From Streptomyces tendae (GTDB lineage: Bacteria; Actinomycetota; Actinomycetes; Streptomycetales; Streptomycetaceae), in the NCBI RefSeq assembly GCF_008632955.1, contig NZ_CP043959.1, forward strand, positions 5,890,001-5,954,000: a stretch of 64,000 nucleotides of DNA. The letters are read 5' to 3'. A program made the translations under genes and the position numbers. This document shows, one piece after another, positions 41,275 to 49,033 of the stretch. How positions within the stretch are numbered: position 1 is the stretch's first letter; every line of letters begins with the position of its first letter. The notes under the pieces were generated by a model. That model searched no databases and had not been told where the DNA came from. It saw nothing but the letters and a program-made list of their open reading frames with translations.

Positions 41275-42831
41275 ATGCCGGACCCCACCGTTCCGCCCAC
41301 CCCACCCGTCCCCCTGGACGCGCTGCTGGCCCGCGCGGATCTGGGCCTGCGCCGGATCGCGGGGCCCGAGGGGCCGGACATCGCCGTGCACTGGGCGCAC
41401 ACCTCCGAGATGGCGGACCCGTACCCGTACCTGCTGGGCGGCGAGCTGCTGCTGTCGGCGGGCGTGCACATCCCGGAGGGGGCGGGCCCCGGGTACTTCG
41501 ACGCGTACGTCTCGCGGATCGTCGCGGCGGGCGGGACGGCGCTCGGCTTCGGGGTGGCGCCCGTGCACGACACGGTGCCCGGGGCGCTGGTGGAGGCGTG
41601 CGAGATGCACGGGCTGCCCCTCCTCGAGGTCCCGCCGAGGACCACGTTCTCGGCGGTGGCGCGGGCGGTGTGGCAGCTGATGGCGCAGGCCCGCACCGCC
41701 GAGCTGCGGCGGGTCACCGAGGCGCAGCAGAGCCTGGCCATCGCCGCCGCCCGCCCGGATCCGGTGCCCTCCGTCCTGCACCAGCTGGCCCGCCGCCTGG
41801 CCGGCCGCGCCGTGCTGTACGGCCCCGAGGGCACGGAGATCGCGGGCGCGGGGACGGACCAGGGCGAGGAGGCGCGGACGGCGCTGGCGAAGCTCGCCGA
41901 GGTGGTGCGCCCGCCGGCACCGGGACATCCGCGCCCGCCGTCACCCGGACACCCGCGCGGGCCCGGCCCGGACGCGCCGGCCGGCGGCTCGGCCGACCTT
42001 CACGCCGACCCGGCGGCCCGGCCCTCCTCCGCCAGTGACACGGTCGGCGGGGTGCGGCTGGTCGCCCACGCGCTGGGCAACGGTGAGGGGTTCGTGCTGG
42101 GGGTCGCCGCCCCGCAGCGGGACGGCGGCGACCACACCATCGCCTCGGTGGCCGCGGTGCTGCTCTCCCTGCTCACCGGGGAACGGCACAGCGGCACCGG
42201 CGCCGGCCGCTCCTCCGCGCTGGTGCGGCTGCTGCTGGGCGCGGCGCCCGGGGAGGTGGCGTCGCTGCTCGGCGGGGACCGGTGGCGGGTGGTGCAGGGC
42301 AGGCCGGACGGGCGGGCCGTACCGGACCCGGTGGCCGCCTCCGCGCTGGGCGCCGCCCTGGGGTCGGCGCTGGTCGACGTGGCAGGGGAGGTCGTGCGGG
42401 TGCTGGTGCCCGCCGGACGGGCCGTGCGGCCGCTGCCGGGCTGGACCCTCGGCGTCAGCGCGGCCGCGGCCCCGCCCGACTGGCCGGCCGCCGACACCCA
42501 GGCCGCCCGCGCCCTGGCCCGGGCCCGCGCCACCCGCGCCCCGCTGCTGCGGCACGGTGACCGTCCGGCCCTCACCGACCTGGTCCCGGAGTCCGACGCG
42601 GACGCCCACGCCCGCGCGCTGCTCGCGCCGATAGCGCGGGCCCCCGCCCTGGTCGACACCCTGCGCACCTGGCTGTCCCTGCACGGCAGCTGGGACCGTA
42701 CGGCGGTAGCGCTGGACGTGCACCGCAACACCGTGCGGCAGCGGATCGCGCGGTGCGCGGCGCTGCTGGAGGCGGACCTGGACGACCCGGACGTACGGAT
42801 GGAGCTGTGGTTCGCGCTGCGCCGGACCTAG
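41275..42831 (+). CDS. PucR-family transcriptional regulator
   Basis: A 518-residue regulator. The N-terminal PucR domain is visible (LLARADLGLRRIAGPEGPDI, then WAHTSEMADPYPYLLGGELLL, the hallmark of the purine-catabolism regulator family). A Pro/Gly-rich insert near residues 205-245 separates it from the central domain. The C-terminal HTH_30 module is LVDTLRTWLSLHGSWDRTAV followed by DVHRNTVRQRIARCAALL. GGAGG lies 11 bases before the ATG at 41275; an ATG six codons upstream is an alternative. It is divergent from the symporter gene and probably activates the symporter-ureohydrolase-ThDP operon in response to nitrogen source. Confidence 0.9.
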   Translation: MPDPTVPPTPPVPLDALLARADLGLRRIAGPEGPDIAVHWAHTSEMADPYPYLLGGELLLSAGVHIPEGAGPGYFDAYVSRIVAAGGTALGFGVAPVHDTVPGALVEACEMHGLPLLEVPPRTTFSAVARAVWQLMAQARTAELRRVTEAQQSLAIAAARPDPVPSVLHQLARRLAGRAVLYGPEGTEIAGAGTDQGEEARTALAKLAEVVRPPAPGHPRPPSPGHPRGPGPDAPAGGSADLHADPAARPSSASDTVGGVRLVAHALGNGEGFVLGVAAPQRDGGDHTIASVAAVLLSLLTGERHSGTGAGRSSALVRLLLGAAPGEVASLLGGDRWRVVQGRPDGRAVPDPVAASALGAALGSALVDVAGEVVRVLVPAGRAVRPLPGWTLGVSAAAAPPDWPAADTQAARALARARATRAPLLRHGDRPALTDLVPESDADAHARALLAPIARAPALVDTLRTWLSLHGSWDRTAVALDVHRNTVRQRIARCAALLEADLDDPDVRMELWFALRRT

Positions 42832-42911
42832 GCCTGTCCCGGAGGATCACGCCGGAGGTGGCCGACGGCGCCTCACAGCCCGCGTCCTCGGCATGATCCG
42901 CCGGACAGGCC
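42831..42911. repeat. MITE-like imperfect palindrome between pucR and tetR
   Basis: An 81-bp element whose ends are near-perfect inverted repeats: GGCCTGTCC with CGGAGGATCACGCCG at 42831-42854, and the reverse complement of GGCCTGTCC with GGCGGATCATGCCG at 42889-42911. The arms match at about 20 of 23 positions with one base inserted. The first base is the last base of the pucR stop codon. Ends of this type are familiar from streptomycete insertion elements, so it may be a non-autonomous remnant that now serves as a two-way terminator. No target-site duplication is evident. Confidence 0.55.
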
Positions 42912-42953
42912 CTCGGACCAGGAGAGGTGCCGCCGTGGCCGGTACACGTCCCG

Positions 42954-43634
42954 TCATGCTCCTCGGGGCCGTCTCCGGTGACCGTCGGGGGCCGCCGGAA
43001 GACCGCGCATTGTCAGCGCGGTCGGCGGGGGCAGCGGTTCGCCGGCCGGGCCGGCGTGGAAGGAGCGGAGCAGGTGGGCCACCAGGCGCCGGGACGCGGC
43101 TCCGTCCTCCGGAAGGGCTGCCACCAGACCGCAGTGGGCCACCAGGGCCACGACGACGTCGGACGGGTGGACGTCGGGGCGCAGCGCGCCCGACGCCTGG
43201 GCCCTGCGCACCAGGGTCGCGAGGTCCCGCTCGGCCGCCTCCCGGACCCGTGCGTGTTCCGGCGCGGTGTCCGGGAAGGCCGTGAGGAACGCGGACGGGA
43301 ACCCGCGCTCCTCCCGTTGCAGCGCGCAGACCGTCTCGATCAGCTGCCGCAGGCCCGTCCACGGGTCGTCGGCGGCCAGCGCGTCGGTGAGGGCCCGGCC
43401 GCAGGTCTCCATCTGCCGCGCGAACGCGCCCCGCACCAGCGCGTCCCGGGTCGGGAAGTGCCGGTACAGCGTCGCCACGCCGACTCCGGCCCGGCGGGCC
43501 ACGGTCGCCATCGGGGCGTCGATCCCGTGCTCCGCGAACACCGCGCGGGCCGCGGTGAGGAGGCGTTCCCGGTTGCGTCGGGCGTCCGCCCGCACCGCGT
43601 CCCGGTCCGTCTTCCGAGAGGATTCCGTCGTCAC
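42954..43634 (-). CDS. TetR-family regulator
   Basis: A 226-residue repressor. The N-terminal HTH is textbook: RRNRERLLTAARAVFAEHGI, then MATVARRAGVGVATLYRHFP, followed by TRDALVRGAFARQM. The remaining helices form the ligand domain of the TetR_C-type found in many oxidoreductase-linked regulators. The GTG at 43634 is chosen over a TTG at 43655 because the latter lies inside the likely operator. It is divergent from a zinc-independent quinone oxidoreductase gene, across 98 bp that contain a 22-bp dyad. I infer repression of both genes, relieved by an electrophile or quinone. Confidence 0.9.
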   Translation of the reverse strand: MTTESSRKTDRDAVRADARRNRERLLTAARAVFAEHGIDAPMATVARRAGVGVATLYRHFPTRDALVRGAFARQMETCGRALTDALAADDPWTGLRQLIETVCALQREERGFPSAFLTAFPDTAPEHARVREAAERDLATLVRRAQASGALRPDVHPSDVVVALVAHCGLVAALPEDGAASRRLVAHLLRSFHAGPAGEPLPPPTALTMRGLPAAPDGHRRRPRGA

Positions 43635-43653
43635 TGTCTCTCGCTTCCGCCGC

Positions 43654-43675
43654 AAACGGACGATCGCGTCCGCTT
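43654..43675. promoter_or_regulatory. Candidate TetR operator
   Basis: CGGACG and CGTCCG flank ATCG, with partly matching outer AA/TT pairs, giving a 22-bp dyad in the 98-bp region between the divergent tetR and quinone oxidoreductase genes. Length and position fit a TetR-family operator that would block both promoters. Confidence 0.6.
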
Positions 43676-43732
43676 ACCAGCCTACGGTCGGTGGCGGAAC
43701 CCGGAACACGACCACGGTGGCGAGGCCGAACG

Positions 43733-44701
43733 ATGAACGACCGCATGATGCAGGCAGTGCTGTACGACCGTTACGGCGGCCCCGACGTGCTCTACGTGGG
43801 CCGCGTGCCCCGTCCCGAGCCGGCCCCCGGCGAGGTCCTGGTGAAGGTGCGCGCGTTCAGCGTCAACGGCGGTGAGATGGCTGCCCGTTCGGGTCGTCTG
43901 CGCCTCCTGCTCGGCCGGCGCTTCCCCAAGCGCGTGGGCCTGGACCTCACCGGCGAGGTCGTCGCGGCGGGCACCGGGGTCACCGGGCTCACGGCCGGCG
44001 ACCGGGTGTGGGGGGTCCTGGGGCGGACCTCCGGATTCGGCAGCGCCGCCGAGTACGTGACCGTGCCCGCGGAGCGCGTCGGCCGGCTCCCCGGCGGTCT
44101 CGACCCGGTGGAGGCCGCCGCGCTCCCGGTGGCCACCACGGCCGTGACCGCGCTGCGGGACAAGGCCGGGCTGCGCCCCGGGGAACGGCTGCTCGTCCGG
44201 GGCGCGGCGGGCGGCGTCGGCAGCGCCGCCGTCCAGCTCGGACGCGCGTACGGCGCCGAGGTCACGGCCCTCGCCCGCGCGGCCAACCTCGACTTCGTCC
44301 GCGATCTCGGCGCGCACGAGGCCGTCGACCACCGGGGGGTGCGGCCGGCGGAGCTGGGCCGCTTCGACGTGGTCCTGGACACCGTCGGGACCGACCTGCG
44401 GACCTTCCGGCACCTGCTCCGTCCCGGCGGGCGCATGGTCGGCATCGCCTTCGACCTGGGCAGGCCCCTCGCGTCGCTCGGCTACATCGCGGGCAGCACG
44501 GTCCACGGACGCGGCCGGGTGCGCTTCTTCAGCGGCGACCCGCGGCGGGCCGACTTCGACGCTCTGGCCCGCCATGTGGCGGAGGGGGCGCTGCGGCCCG
44601 CGGTGGACACGGTCTTCCCCTCCCTGGAGGAGACGGCGGCGGCCCACCGGGCGCTGGAGGCGGGCGGTGTCCGGGGCAAGTACGTGGTCCGGGTCGCGTA
44701 G
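43733..44701 (+). CDS. NAD(P)-dependent quinone oxidoreductase-like MDR protein
   Basis: A 322-residue medium-chain dehydrogenase/reductase. The N-terminal GroES-like domain begins MQAVLYDRYGGPDVLYVGRV and contains KRVGLDLTGEVVAAGTGVTG. The Rossmann domain has LLVRGAAGGVGSAAVQLGRA, the nucleotide-binding AxxGxxG. The zinc-ligating Cys/His pattern of alcohol dehydrogenases is absent, placing it with quinone oxidoreductases and enoyl reductases. The ATG at 43733 follows GAGG. It is controlled, by position, from the divergent TetR regulator. It probably reduces quinones or reactive enones; the substrate is not determined. Confidence 0.88.
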   Translation: MNDRMMQAVLYDRYGGPDVLYVGRVPRPEPAPGEVLVKVRAFSVNGGEMAARSGRLRLLLGRRFPKRVGLDLTGEVVAAGTGVTGLTAGDRVWGVLGRTSGFGSAAEYVTVPAERVGRLPGGLDPVEAAALPVATTAVTALRDKAGLRPGERLLVRGAAGGVGSAAVQLGRAYGAEVTALARAANLDFVRDLGAHEAVDHRGVRPAELGRFDVVLDTVGTDLRTFRHLLRPGGRMVGIAFDLGRPLASLGYIAGSTVHGRGRVRFFSGDPRRADFDALARHVAEGALRPAVDTVFPSLEETAAAHRALEAGGVRGKYVVRVA

Positions 44702-44831
44702 GGGCCAAGGGGCCGGCCACCGCCGCAGCGCGCGGTGTGAGTAGCCGTACGGAGCCGGCTGAGTACGTGACGCACGTCCCAGGGCGCGATACGCCAGGGA
44801 CGCCCCCTGTTCGCTGCCTCACAATGGGGGC

Positions 44832-45620
44832 ATGCCGATATCCGGGACCCCCAGCCGCGCCGAACTCGTCGAACACCTGGTCGCCACCCGCATCGCGGGT
44901 GACGTCGCCACCCCGCGCGAGAACAACCTCTCCCACTACCGGAAGCTGGCGAACGGCGACCGTCACTACTGGCTCGGCCTGGAGCTCGGCGAGCGCTGGA
45001 CCGACGAGCAGGACGTGCTCGCGGTGATGGCCGAGCGGGTCGGCGTCAACGACGACCCGGAGTACCGGTACGGGCAGGACACCATCGACCCGGAGCTGAC
45101 GGTCGACGGGCTGGAGCGGCTGGCCGGGCGGCTGCGCAAGGCGGCGGAGGGCCGGCAGCGGGTGCTGCTGGCCACCGGCCACCCGGGCGGCCTGCTGGAC
45201 GTGCACCGGGCGACGGCCTCCGCGCTGCGGGCGGCGGGCTGCGAGATCGTGGTGATCCCGGACGGGCTGACCACCGAAGAGGGCTACGTGATGCAGTTCG
45301 CGGACATCGCGGTGCTGGAACACGGCGCGACGCTGTGGCACACCCACTCGGGCTCGCCCATGAAGACGATCCTGACCGCGCTGGAGCGGGAGGGCCGCCC
45401 GCTCCCGGACCTGGTCGTCGCCGACCACGGCTGGGCGGGCGCCGCCGGCCAGTACGGCGTGGACTCCGTCGGCTACGCCGACTGCAACGACCCGGCGCTG
45501 TTCCTCGCCGAGGCCGAGGGCACCGTCCAGGTCACGGTTCCGCTCGACGACCACGTGACGAGCCCCCGCCACTACGACCCGATGACGGCCTACCTGCTGG
45601 CGGAGGCGGGGCTGGCCTGA
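44832..45620 (+). CDS. Actinobacterial phosphatase-like protein
   Basis: A 262-residue soluble protein of a conserved actinobacterial family usually annotated as phosphatase. Recognisable blocks are RENNLSHYRKLANGDRHYWLGLEL near the N terminus, VLLATGHPGGLLDVHRATASAL (a G-H-P-G-G loop in mid-protein) and DLVVADHGWAGAAGQYGVDSVG, with acidic and His residues that could hold a metal. The annotation is inherited from the family; I see no classical HAD, PAP2 or histidine phosphatase motif, so the activity is uncertain. The ATG at 44832 is preceded by GGGGG. The 3' end overlaps the convergent next gene by 31 bp. Confidence 0.6.
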   Translation: MPISGTPSRAELVEHLVATRIAGDVATPRENNLSHYRKLANGDRHYWLGLELGERWTDEQDVLAVMAERVGVNDDPEYRYGQDTIDPELTVDGLERLAGRLRKAAEGRQRVLLATGHPGGLLDVHRATASALRAAGCEIVVIPDGLTTEEGYVMQFADIAVLEHGATLWHTHSGSPMKTILTALEREGRPLPDLVVADHGWAGAAGQYGVDSVGYADCNDPALFLAEAEGTVQVTVPLDDHVTSPRHYDPMTAYLLAEAGLA

Positions 45621-46009
45621 GCCCCGGCCGCCGGACGGCCGTCCACCACCCGGTCGAAGTACGGCCAGCCGTCCACCTCGACGTTCCGGACGGTCAGGTT
45701 CCGTTCCAGGGCGGGCGCCGCCGCGTCCAGCAGGCGCCGGGCCGTCCCGGGCGCGTGCAGGTTGAGGTACTCGTGGTCCGGGAGCCGGATCACCGCGCCC
45801 GCCTCGAAGTAGTCGTTCGACACGATCCGGCGGTCCCCCGGGGCGAACACCAGGGTCAGCCTGCGTCCGGTCCCGGCGCGGTACCCCTCGGTGAAGAAGG
45901 ACAGCGACAGCCGGCAGTCCTCGTAGGCGGGCAGCACCCGCCGGCGGACGGTCCAGTGCCAGGCCGTGCCGTCGACGACGAGGGTGCGCAGCCTGCGGTG
46001 TTTTCTCAC
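45590..46009 (-). CDS. Small conserved protein of unknown function
   Basis: A 139-residue protein starting MRKHRRLRTLVVDGTAWHWT. It is basic at the N terminus, has several beta strands (RLTLVFAPGDRRIVSNDYFE, then AVIRLPDHEYLNLH) and an Ala/Pro-rich tail. No signal or membrane segment is present. The frame has normal high third-position GC. Its 3' end overlaps the convergent phosphatase-like gene by 31 bp, leaving no space for a terminator between them. I do not recognise a domain. Confidence 0.6.
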   Translation of the reverse strand: MRKHRRLRTLVVDGTAWHWTVRRRVLPAYEDCRLSLSFFTEGYRAGTGRRLTLVFAPGDRRIVSNDYFEAGAVIRLPDHEYLNLHAPGTARRLLDAAAPALERNLTVRNVEVDGWPYFDRVVDGRPAAGAQASPASASR

Positions 46010-46064
46010 CGGGGCAGCGTAGGCCGCCGCTCCGGTGAGGTCACCGGGGTTTCCACCCGCGAGG

Positions 46065-46940
46065 TCACTCCTCGCGGGGGACGCGGACCACGCCCTCCTG
46101 GATGACCGAGACCGCGAGCCTGCCGTCCTGGGTGTAGATGCGGCCCTGGCCGAGTCCCCGGCCGCCGTGGGCCGACGGGGACTGCTGGTCGTGCAGCAGC
46201 CACTCGTCCGCGCGGAACGGGCGGTGGAACCACATCGCGTGGTCCAGGGACGCCCCGACCACGTCGCCGACGGCCCAGCCGCCGCGCCCGTGGGCGAGCA
46301 GGATCGAGTCCAGCAGCGTCATGTCGGAGACGTACGTGGCGAGCACGACGTGCAGCAGGGGGTCGTCGCCCTCGACCTTGCCGTTGGTGCGGAACCAGAC
46401 CTGCGAGTGCGGATCGCGCGGTGCGCCGAAGCGGCCGTAGGGCGGGTCGTCGACGTAGCGCAGGTCGACGGCCGCGCGGGCGCCGAGGAAGCGGTGCACG
46501 ACCTCCGCCGACAGGTGCGGGTAACCGCGCAGCCGCTCCTCGGAGGTGGGCAGCGTCTCCGGGTCCGGGGACGGCGGCATCGGCTCCTGGTGGTCCAGCC
46601 CCTCCTCGTACGTCTGGAAGGACGCGGAGAGGTGGAAGACCGGCTTGCCGTGCTGGACGGCCACCACCCGCCGGGTGGTGAAGGAGCGGCCGTCGCGGAT
46701 CCGGTCGACGGTGTAGACGATCGGCGCGCCCGGGTCGCCGATGCGCAGGAAGTACGCGTGCAGCGAGTGCGGGGGCCGGTCGGCGGGGACGGTGCGCCCC
46801 GCGGCGACCAGCGCCTGCGCCGCCACCTGGCCGCCGAAGACGCGGGGGACGGCGGAGGCACGGGACCGGCCGCGGAAGATGTTCTCCTCGATCTGCTCGA
46901 GGTCGAGCAGATCGAGGAGCTCCTGAAGTGCCTGACTCAT
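46065..46940 (-). CDS. tesB: Acyl-CoA thioesterase II
   Basis: A 291-residue double-hotdog thioesterase of the TesB family that hydrolyses medium- to long-chain acyl-CoA. SALQELLDLLDLEQIEENIFRG-type opening, VFGGQVAAQALVAAGRTV (helix with the conserved GGQ-A-x-QA), and GDVVGASLDHAMWFHRPFRADEWLL near the C terminus with the catalytic Asp region SLDHAMWFHR are all typical, followed by GRGLGQGRIYTQDGRLAVSV with the conserved Gln. Length equals E. coli TesB. It lies 35 bp after the acyl-CoA dehydrogenase gene on the same strand and is probably co-transcribed, so the pair handles fatty acyl-CoA overflow. Confidence 0.93.
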   Translation of the reverse strand: MSQALQELLDLLDLEQIEENIFRGRSRASAVPRVFGGQVAAQALVAAGRTVPADRPPHSLHAYFLRIGDPGAPIVYTVDRIRDGRSFTTRRVVAVQHGKPVFHLSASFQTYEEGLDHQEPMPPSPDPETLPTSEERLRGYPHLSAEVVHRFLGARAAVDLRYVDDPPYGRFGAPRDPHSQVWFRTNGKVEGDDPLLHVVLATYVSDMTLLDSILLAHGRGGWAVGDVVGASLDHAMWFHRPFRADEWLLHDQQSPSAHGGRGLGQGRIYTQDGRLAVSVIQEGVVRVPREE

Positions 46941-46975
46941 GGAATCAGTTGTATACGGCAGGGATTTCCGGGACC

Positions 46976-48133
46976 TTACAGGCCCATGTCCTTGGCGATG
47001 ATCGACTTCATGATCTCGCTGGTGCCGCCGTAGATGCGGTTGACCCGGTTGTCCGCGTACAGGCGGGCGATCGGGTACTCGTTCATGTAGCCGTAGCCGC
47101 CGTGCAGCTGGAGGCAGCGGTCGATGACGCGGTGCGCGACCTCGGTGCAGAACAGCTTGGCGCTGGCGGCCTCGGCGGGCGTGAGCTCGCCGGCGTCCAG
47201 GGCCTCGGTGGCGCGGTCGGCGACGGCCTCGGCGGCGTCCACCTCGGCCTGGCAGGCGGCCAGCTCGAACTTGGTGTTCTGGAAGTGGGCGACCGGCTTG
47301 CCGAAGACGGTGCGCTCCTGCACGTACTGCTTGGCGAACCGGACGGCGGCCTTGGCCTGGGCGTAGGCGCCGAAGGCGATGCCCCAGCGCTCGGAGGCCA
47401 GGTTGTGGCCGAGGTAGTAGAAGCCCTTGTTCTCCTCGCCGAGGAGGTCCTCGACGGGGACCTTGACGTCGACGAACGCCAGCTCGGCGGTGTCGGAGGT
47501 CTTCAGGCCGAGCTTGTCGAGCTTGCGGCCGACCGAGTAGCCCTCGGACTTGGTGTCGACGGCGAACAGGGAGATGCCGTGACGGCGGTCCTCGGCGGTG
47601 GGGGCCGCGGTGCGGGCGCAGACGATCACCTTGTCGGCGTGCACGCCGCCGGTGATGAAGGTCTTGGCGCCGTTGAGGACGTAGTGGGTGCCGTCCTCGC
47701 TCAGCTTGGCGGTGGTCTTCATGCCCGCGAGGTCGGAGCCGGTGCCCGGCTCGGTCATCGCGATGGCCCACATCTCCTCGCCGGTGACGAACTTCGGCAG
47801 GAAGCGCTTCTTCTGCTCGTCCGTGGCCAGCATCTTGATGTAGGGCAGGGCGAGCAGCACGTGCACGCCGGAGCCGCCGAACTGGACGCCCGCGCGGGCC
47901 GTCTCCTCGTACAGGACGGCCTCGAACTTGTGGGTGTCCATGCCCGCGCCGCCGTACTCCTCCGGCACGCTGATGCCGAAGATGCCCAGCTCACCGAGCT
48001 TGTAGTAGAAGTCGCGGGGCGCCTGGCCCGCCGCGAACCACTCGTCGTAGACGGGGACGACCTCGGCCTCGATGAAGGCGCGGATGGTCTCCCGGAACGC
48101 CTCGTGATCCTCGTTGAAAACCGTACGGCGCAC
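46976..48133 (-). CDS. Acyl-CoA dehydrogenase, LCAD-type active site
   Basis: A 385-residue FAD-dependent acyl-CoA dehydrogenase. EEMWAIAMTEPGTGSDLAGM and GYGYMNEYPIARLYADNRVNRIYGGTSEIM carry the two family signatures. At the position where MCAD/SCAD have the catalytic Glu just before GTSE, this protein has Gly (YGGTSE); a Glu is present instead in helix G (NLASERWGIA), as in long-chain and isovaleryl-CoA dehydrogenases. The GTG at 48133 matches the usual start RRTVFNEDHEAFRE. A 16-bp dyad lies about 100 bp upstream. It precedes tesB on the same strand and probably feeds beta-oxidation of long or branched acyl-CoA. Confidence 0.9.
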   Translation of the reverse strand: MRRTVFNEDHEAFRETIRAFIEAEVVPVYDEWFAAGQAPRDFYYKLGELGIFGISVPEEYGGAGMDTHKFEAVLYEETARAGVQFGGSGVHVLLALPYIKMLATDEQKKRFLPKFVTGEEMWAIAMTEPGTGSDLAGMKTTAKLSEDGTHYVLNGAKTFITGGVHADKVIVCARTAAPTAEDRRHGISLFAVDTKSEGYSVGRKLDKLGLKTSDTAELAFVDVKVPVEDLLGEENKGFYYLGHNLASERWGIAFGAYAQAKAAVRFAKQYVQERTVFGKPVAHFQNTKFELAACQAEVDAAEAVADRATEALDAGELTPAEAASAKLFCTEVAHRVIDRCLQLHGGYGYMNEYPIARLYADNRVNRIYGGTSEIMKSIIAKDMGL

Positions 48134-48232
48134 TGTCCGCCACCCCAATCCCTGCGCCTGAACCGGCGCCGCTCTCGCGTCCCTGGTTGCTCGCCGTCGG
48201 GGTCCCTCAGCTGATGGCTGCGACCCGCATGG

Positions 48233-48248
48233 CTAAGCGCTTGCTCAG
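48233..48248. promoter_or_regulatory. Dyad upstream of the LCAD-type acyl-CoA dehydrogenase
   Basis: CTAAGCGCTTGCTCAG is a 16-bp imperfect palindrome (5 of 6 outer pairs) located 100 bp upstream of the minus-strand acyl-CoA dehydrogenase. Its sequence differs from the twin dyads next to the leucine operon, so a different TetR-type regulator is likely. Confidence 0.45.
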
Positions 48249-48341
48249 ACCAAGGTACCGGCGAGTATCCACAGGCGTCCAGAGCGGAGCCCCCGTAACG
48301 CTCGTCACTCCGGGGCCCTTGAAAGGGGACCCTGTTGCGGC

Positions 48342-48947
48342 TCAGGCTTCCGCCGCCGCCGCGAACGCTCCCCGCGCCATCCGGTGCAGGAGTTCCGCGG
48401 TGCCGGCGCGGTCCGGCAGGGAGCCCGGGCGGGTCAGGTGCGGGGTGGAGTTGAGCAGGCCGAAGACCGAGTGGACCGCCGAGCGGGCGGTGGGCTCGAC
48501 GAGGTCCGGGTAGAGGCGGCGCACCACGGCCACCCACAGCTCGACGTACTGCCGCTGGAGCTGGCGCACCAGCTTGCGGTCGGCGTCCCGGAGGCGATCC
48601 AGCTCACGGTCGTGCAGGGTGATGAGCGGGCGGTCGTCGAGCGCGAAGTCGATGTGCCCTTCGATCAGCGAGTCGAGGACCGCCTCGGGAGCCACCCCGG
48701 CCGCCCTGTCCGACTCGTCGAGTCGCCGCTTCGCGCCGGTCAGCAGCGAGTCGCTGATGCCCACCAGCAGCTCCGCGAGCATCGCGTCCTTGCCCGCGAA
48801 GTGCCGGTAGAGCCCGGGACCGCTGATGCCGACGGCGGCGCCTATCTCGTCGACGCCGACCCCGTGGAAGCCGCGCTCGGCGAAGAGCCGCGCGGCCTCC
48901 TTGAGGATCTGCTCGCGGCGGGTGGGGGCGTCCGTTCTGGTGGCCAT
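48342..48947 (-). CDS. TetR-family regulator of the leucine/branched-chain operon
   Basis: A 201-residue TetR regulator. RREQILKEAARLFAERGFHG and VDEIGAAVGISGPGLYRHFA form the HTH, followed by GKDAMLAELLVGISDSLL. The C-terminal domain is the TetR_C type seen in regulators of acyl-CoA metabolism (for example HDRELDRLRDADRKLVRQLQ). It is divergent from the MCC-HMG-CoA lyase-AcdH operon, and two 16-bp dyads sit in the 86-bp gap. It most likely represses that operon, with an acyl-CoA of the leucine pathway as inducer. The dehydrogenase gene just downstream on the same strand has its own dyad. Confidence 0.9.
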   Translation of the reverse strand: MATRTDAPTRREQILKEAARLFAERGFHGVGVDEIGAAVGISGPGLYRHFAGKDAMLAELLVGISDSLLTGAKRRLDESDRAAGVAPEAVLDSLIEGHIDFALDDRPLITLHDRELDRLRDADRKLVRQLQRQYVELWVAVVRRLYPDLVEPTARSAVHSVFGLLNSTPHLTRPGSLPDRAGTAELLHRMARGAFAAAAEA

Positions 48948-48969
48948 GAAGACGATTCTAGACAGGGAG

Positions 48970-48985
48970 GTTAGCGGTCGTTAAC
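48970..48985. promoter_or_regulatory. TetR operator 1 of the leucine operon
   Basis: GTTAGCGGTCGTTAAC is a 16-bp pseudo-palindrome located 22 bp upstream of the tetR start codon. It shares the pattern GTTAnCGnTCnTTAAC with a second site 29 bp downstream. Position between the divergent genes makes it the likely binding site of the adjacent TetR. Confidence 0.65.
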
Positions 48986-48998
48986 CTGAAGGAAATGC

Positions 48999-49014
48999 GT
49001 TAACGCTCATTAAC
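48999..49014. promoter_or_regulatory. TetR operator 2 of the leucine operon
   Basis: GTTAACGCTCATTAAC matches operator 1 at 13 of 16 positions and ends 19 bp before the MCC beta start codon, overlapping the region where a core promoter or leader must lie. Two sites 29 bp apart suggest cooperative binding of two repressor dimers. Confidence 0.65.
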
Positions 49015-49033
49015 ACGTGAGGGGACCCGCAGG

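Noticed and set aside
42831..42911. Intact insertion sequence
   Set aside because: No transposase fits in 81 bp and no target duplication is seen; it is reported only as MITE-like.
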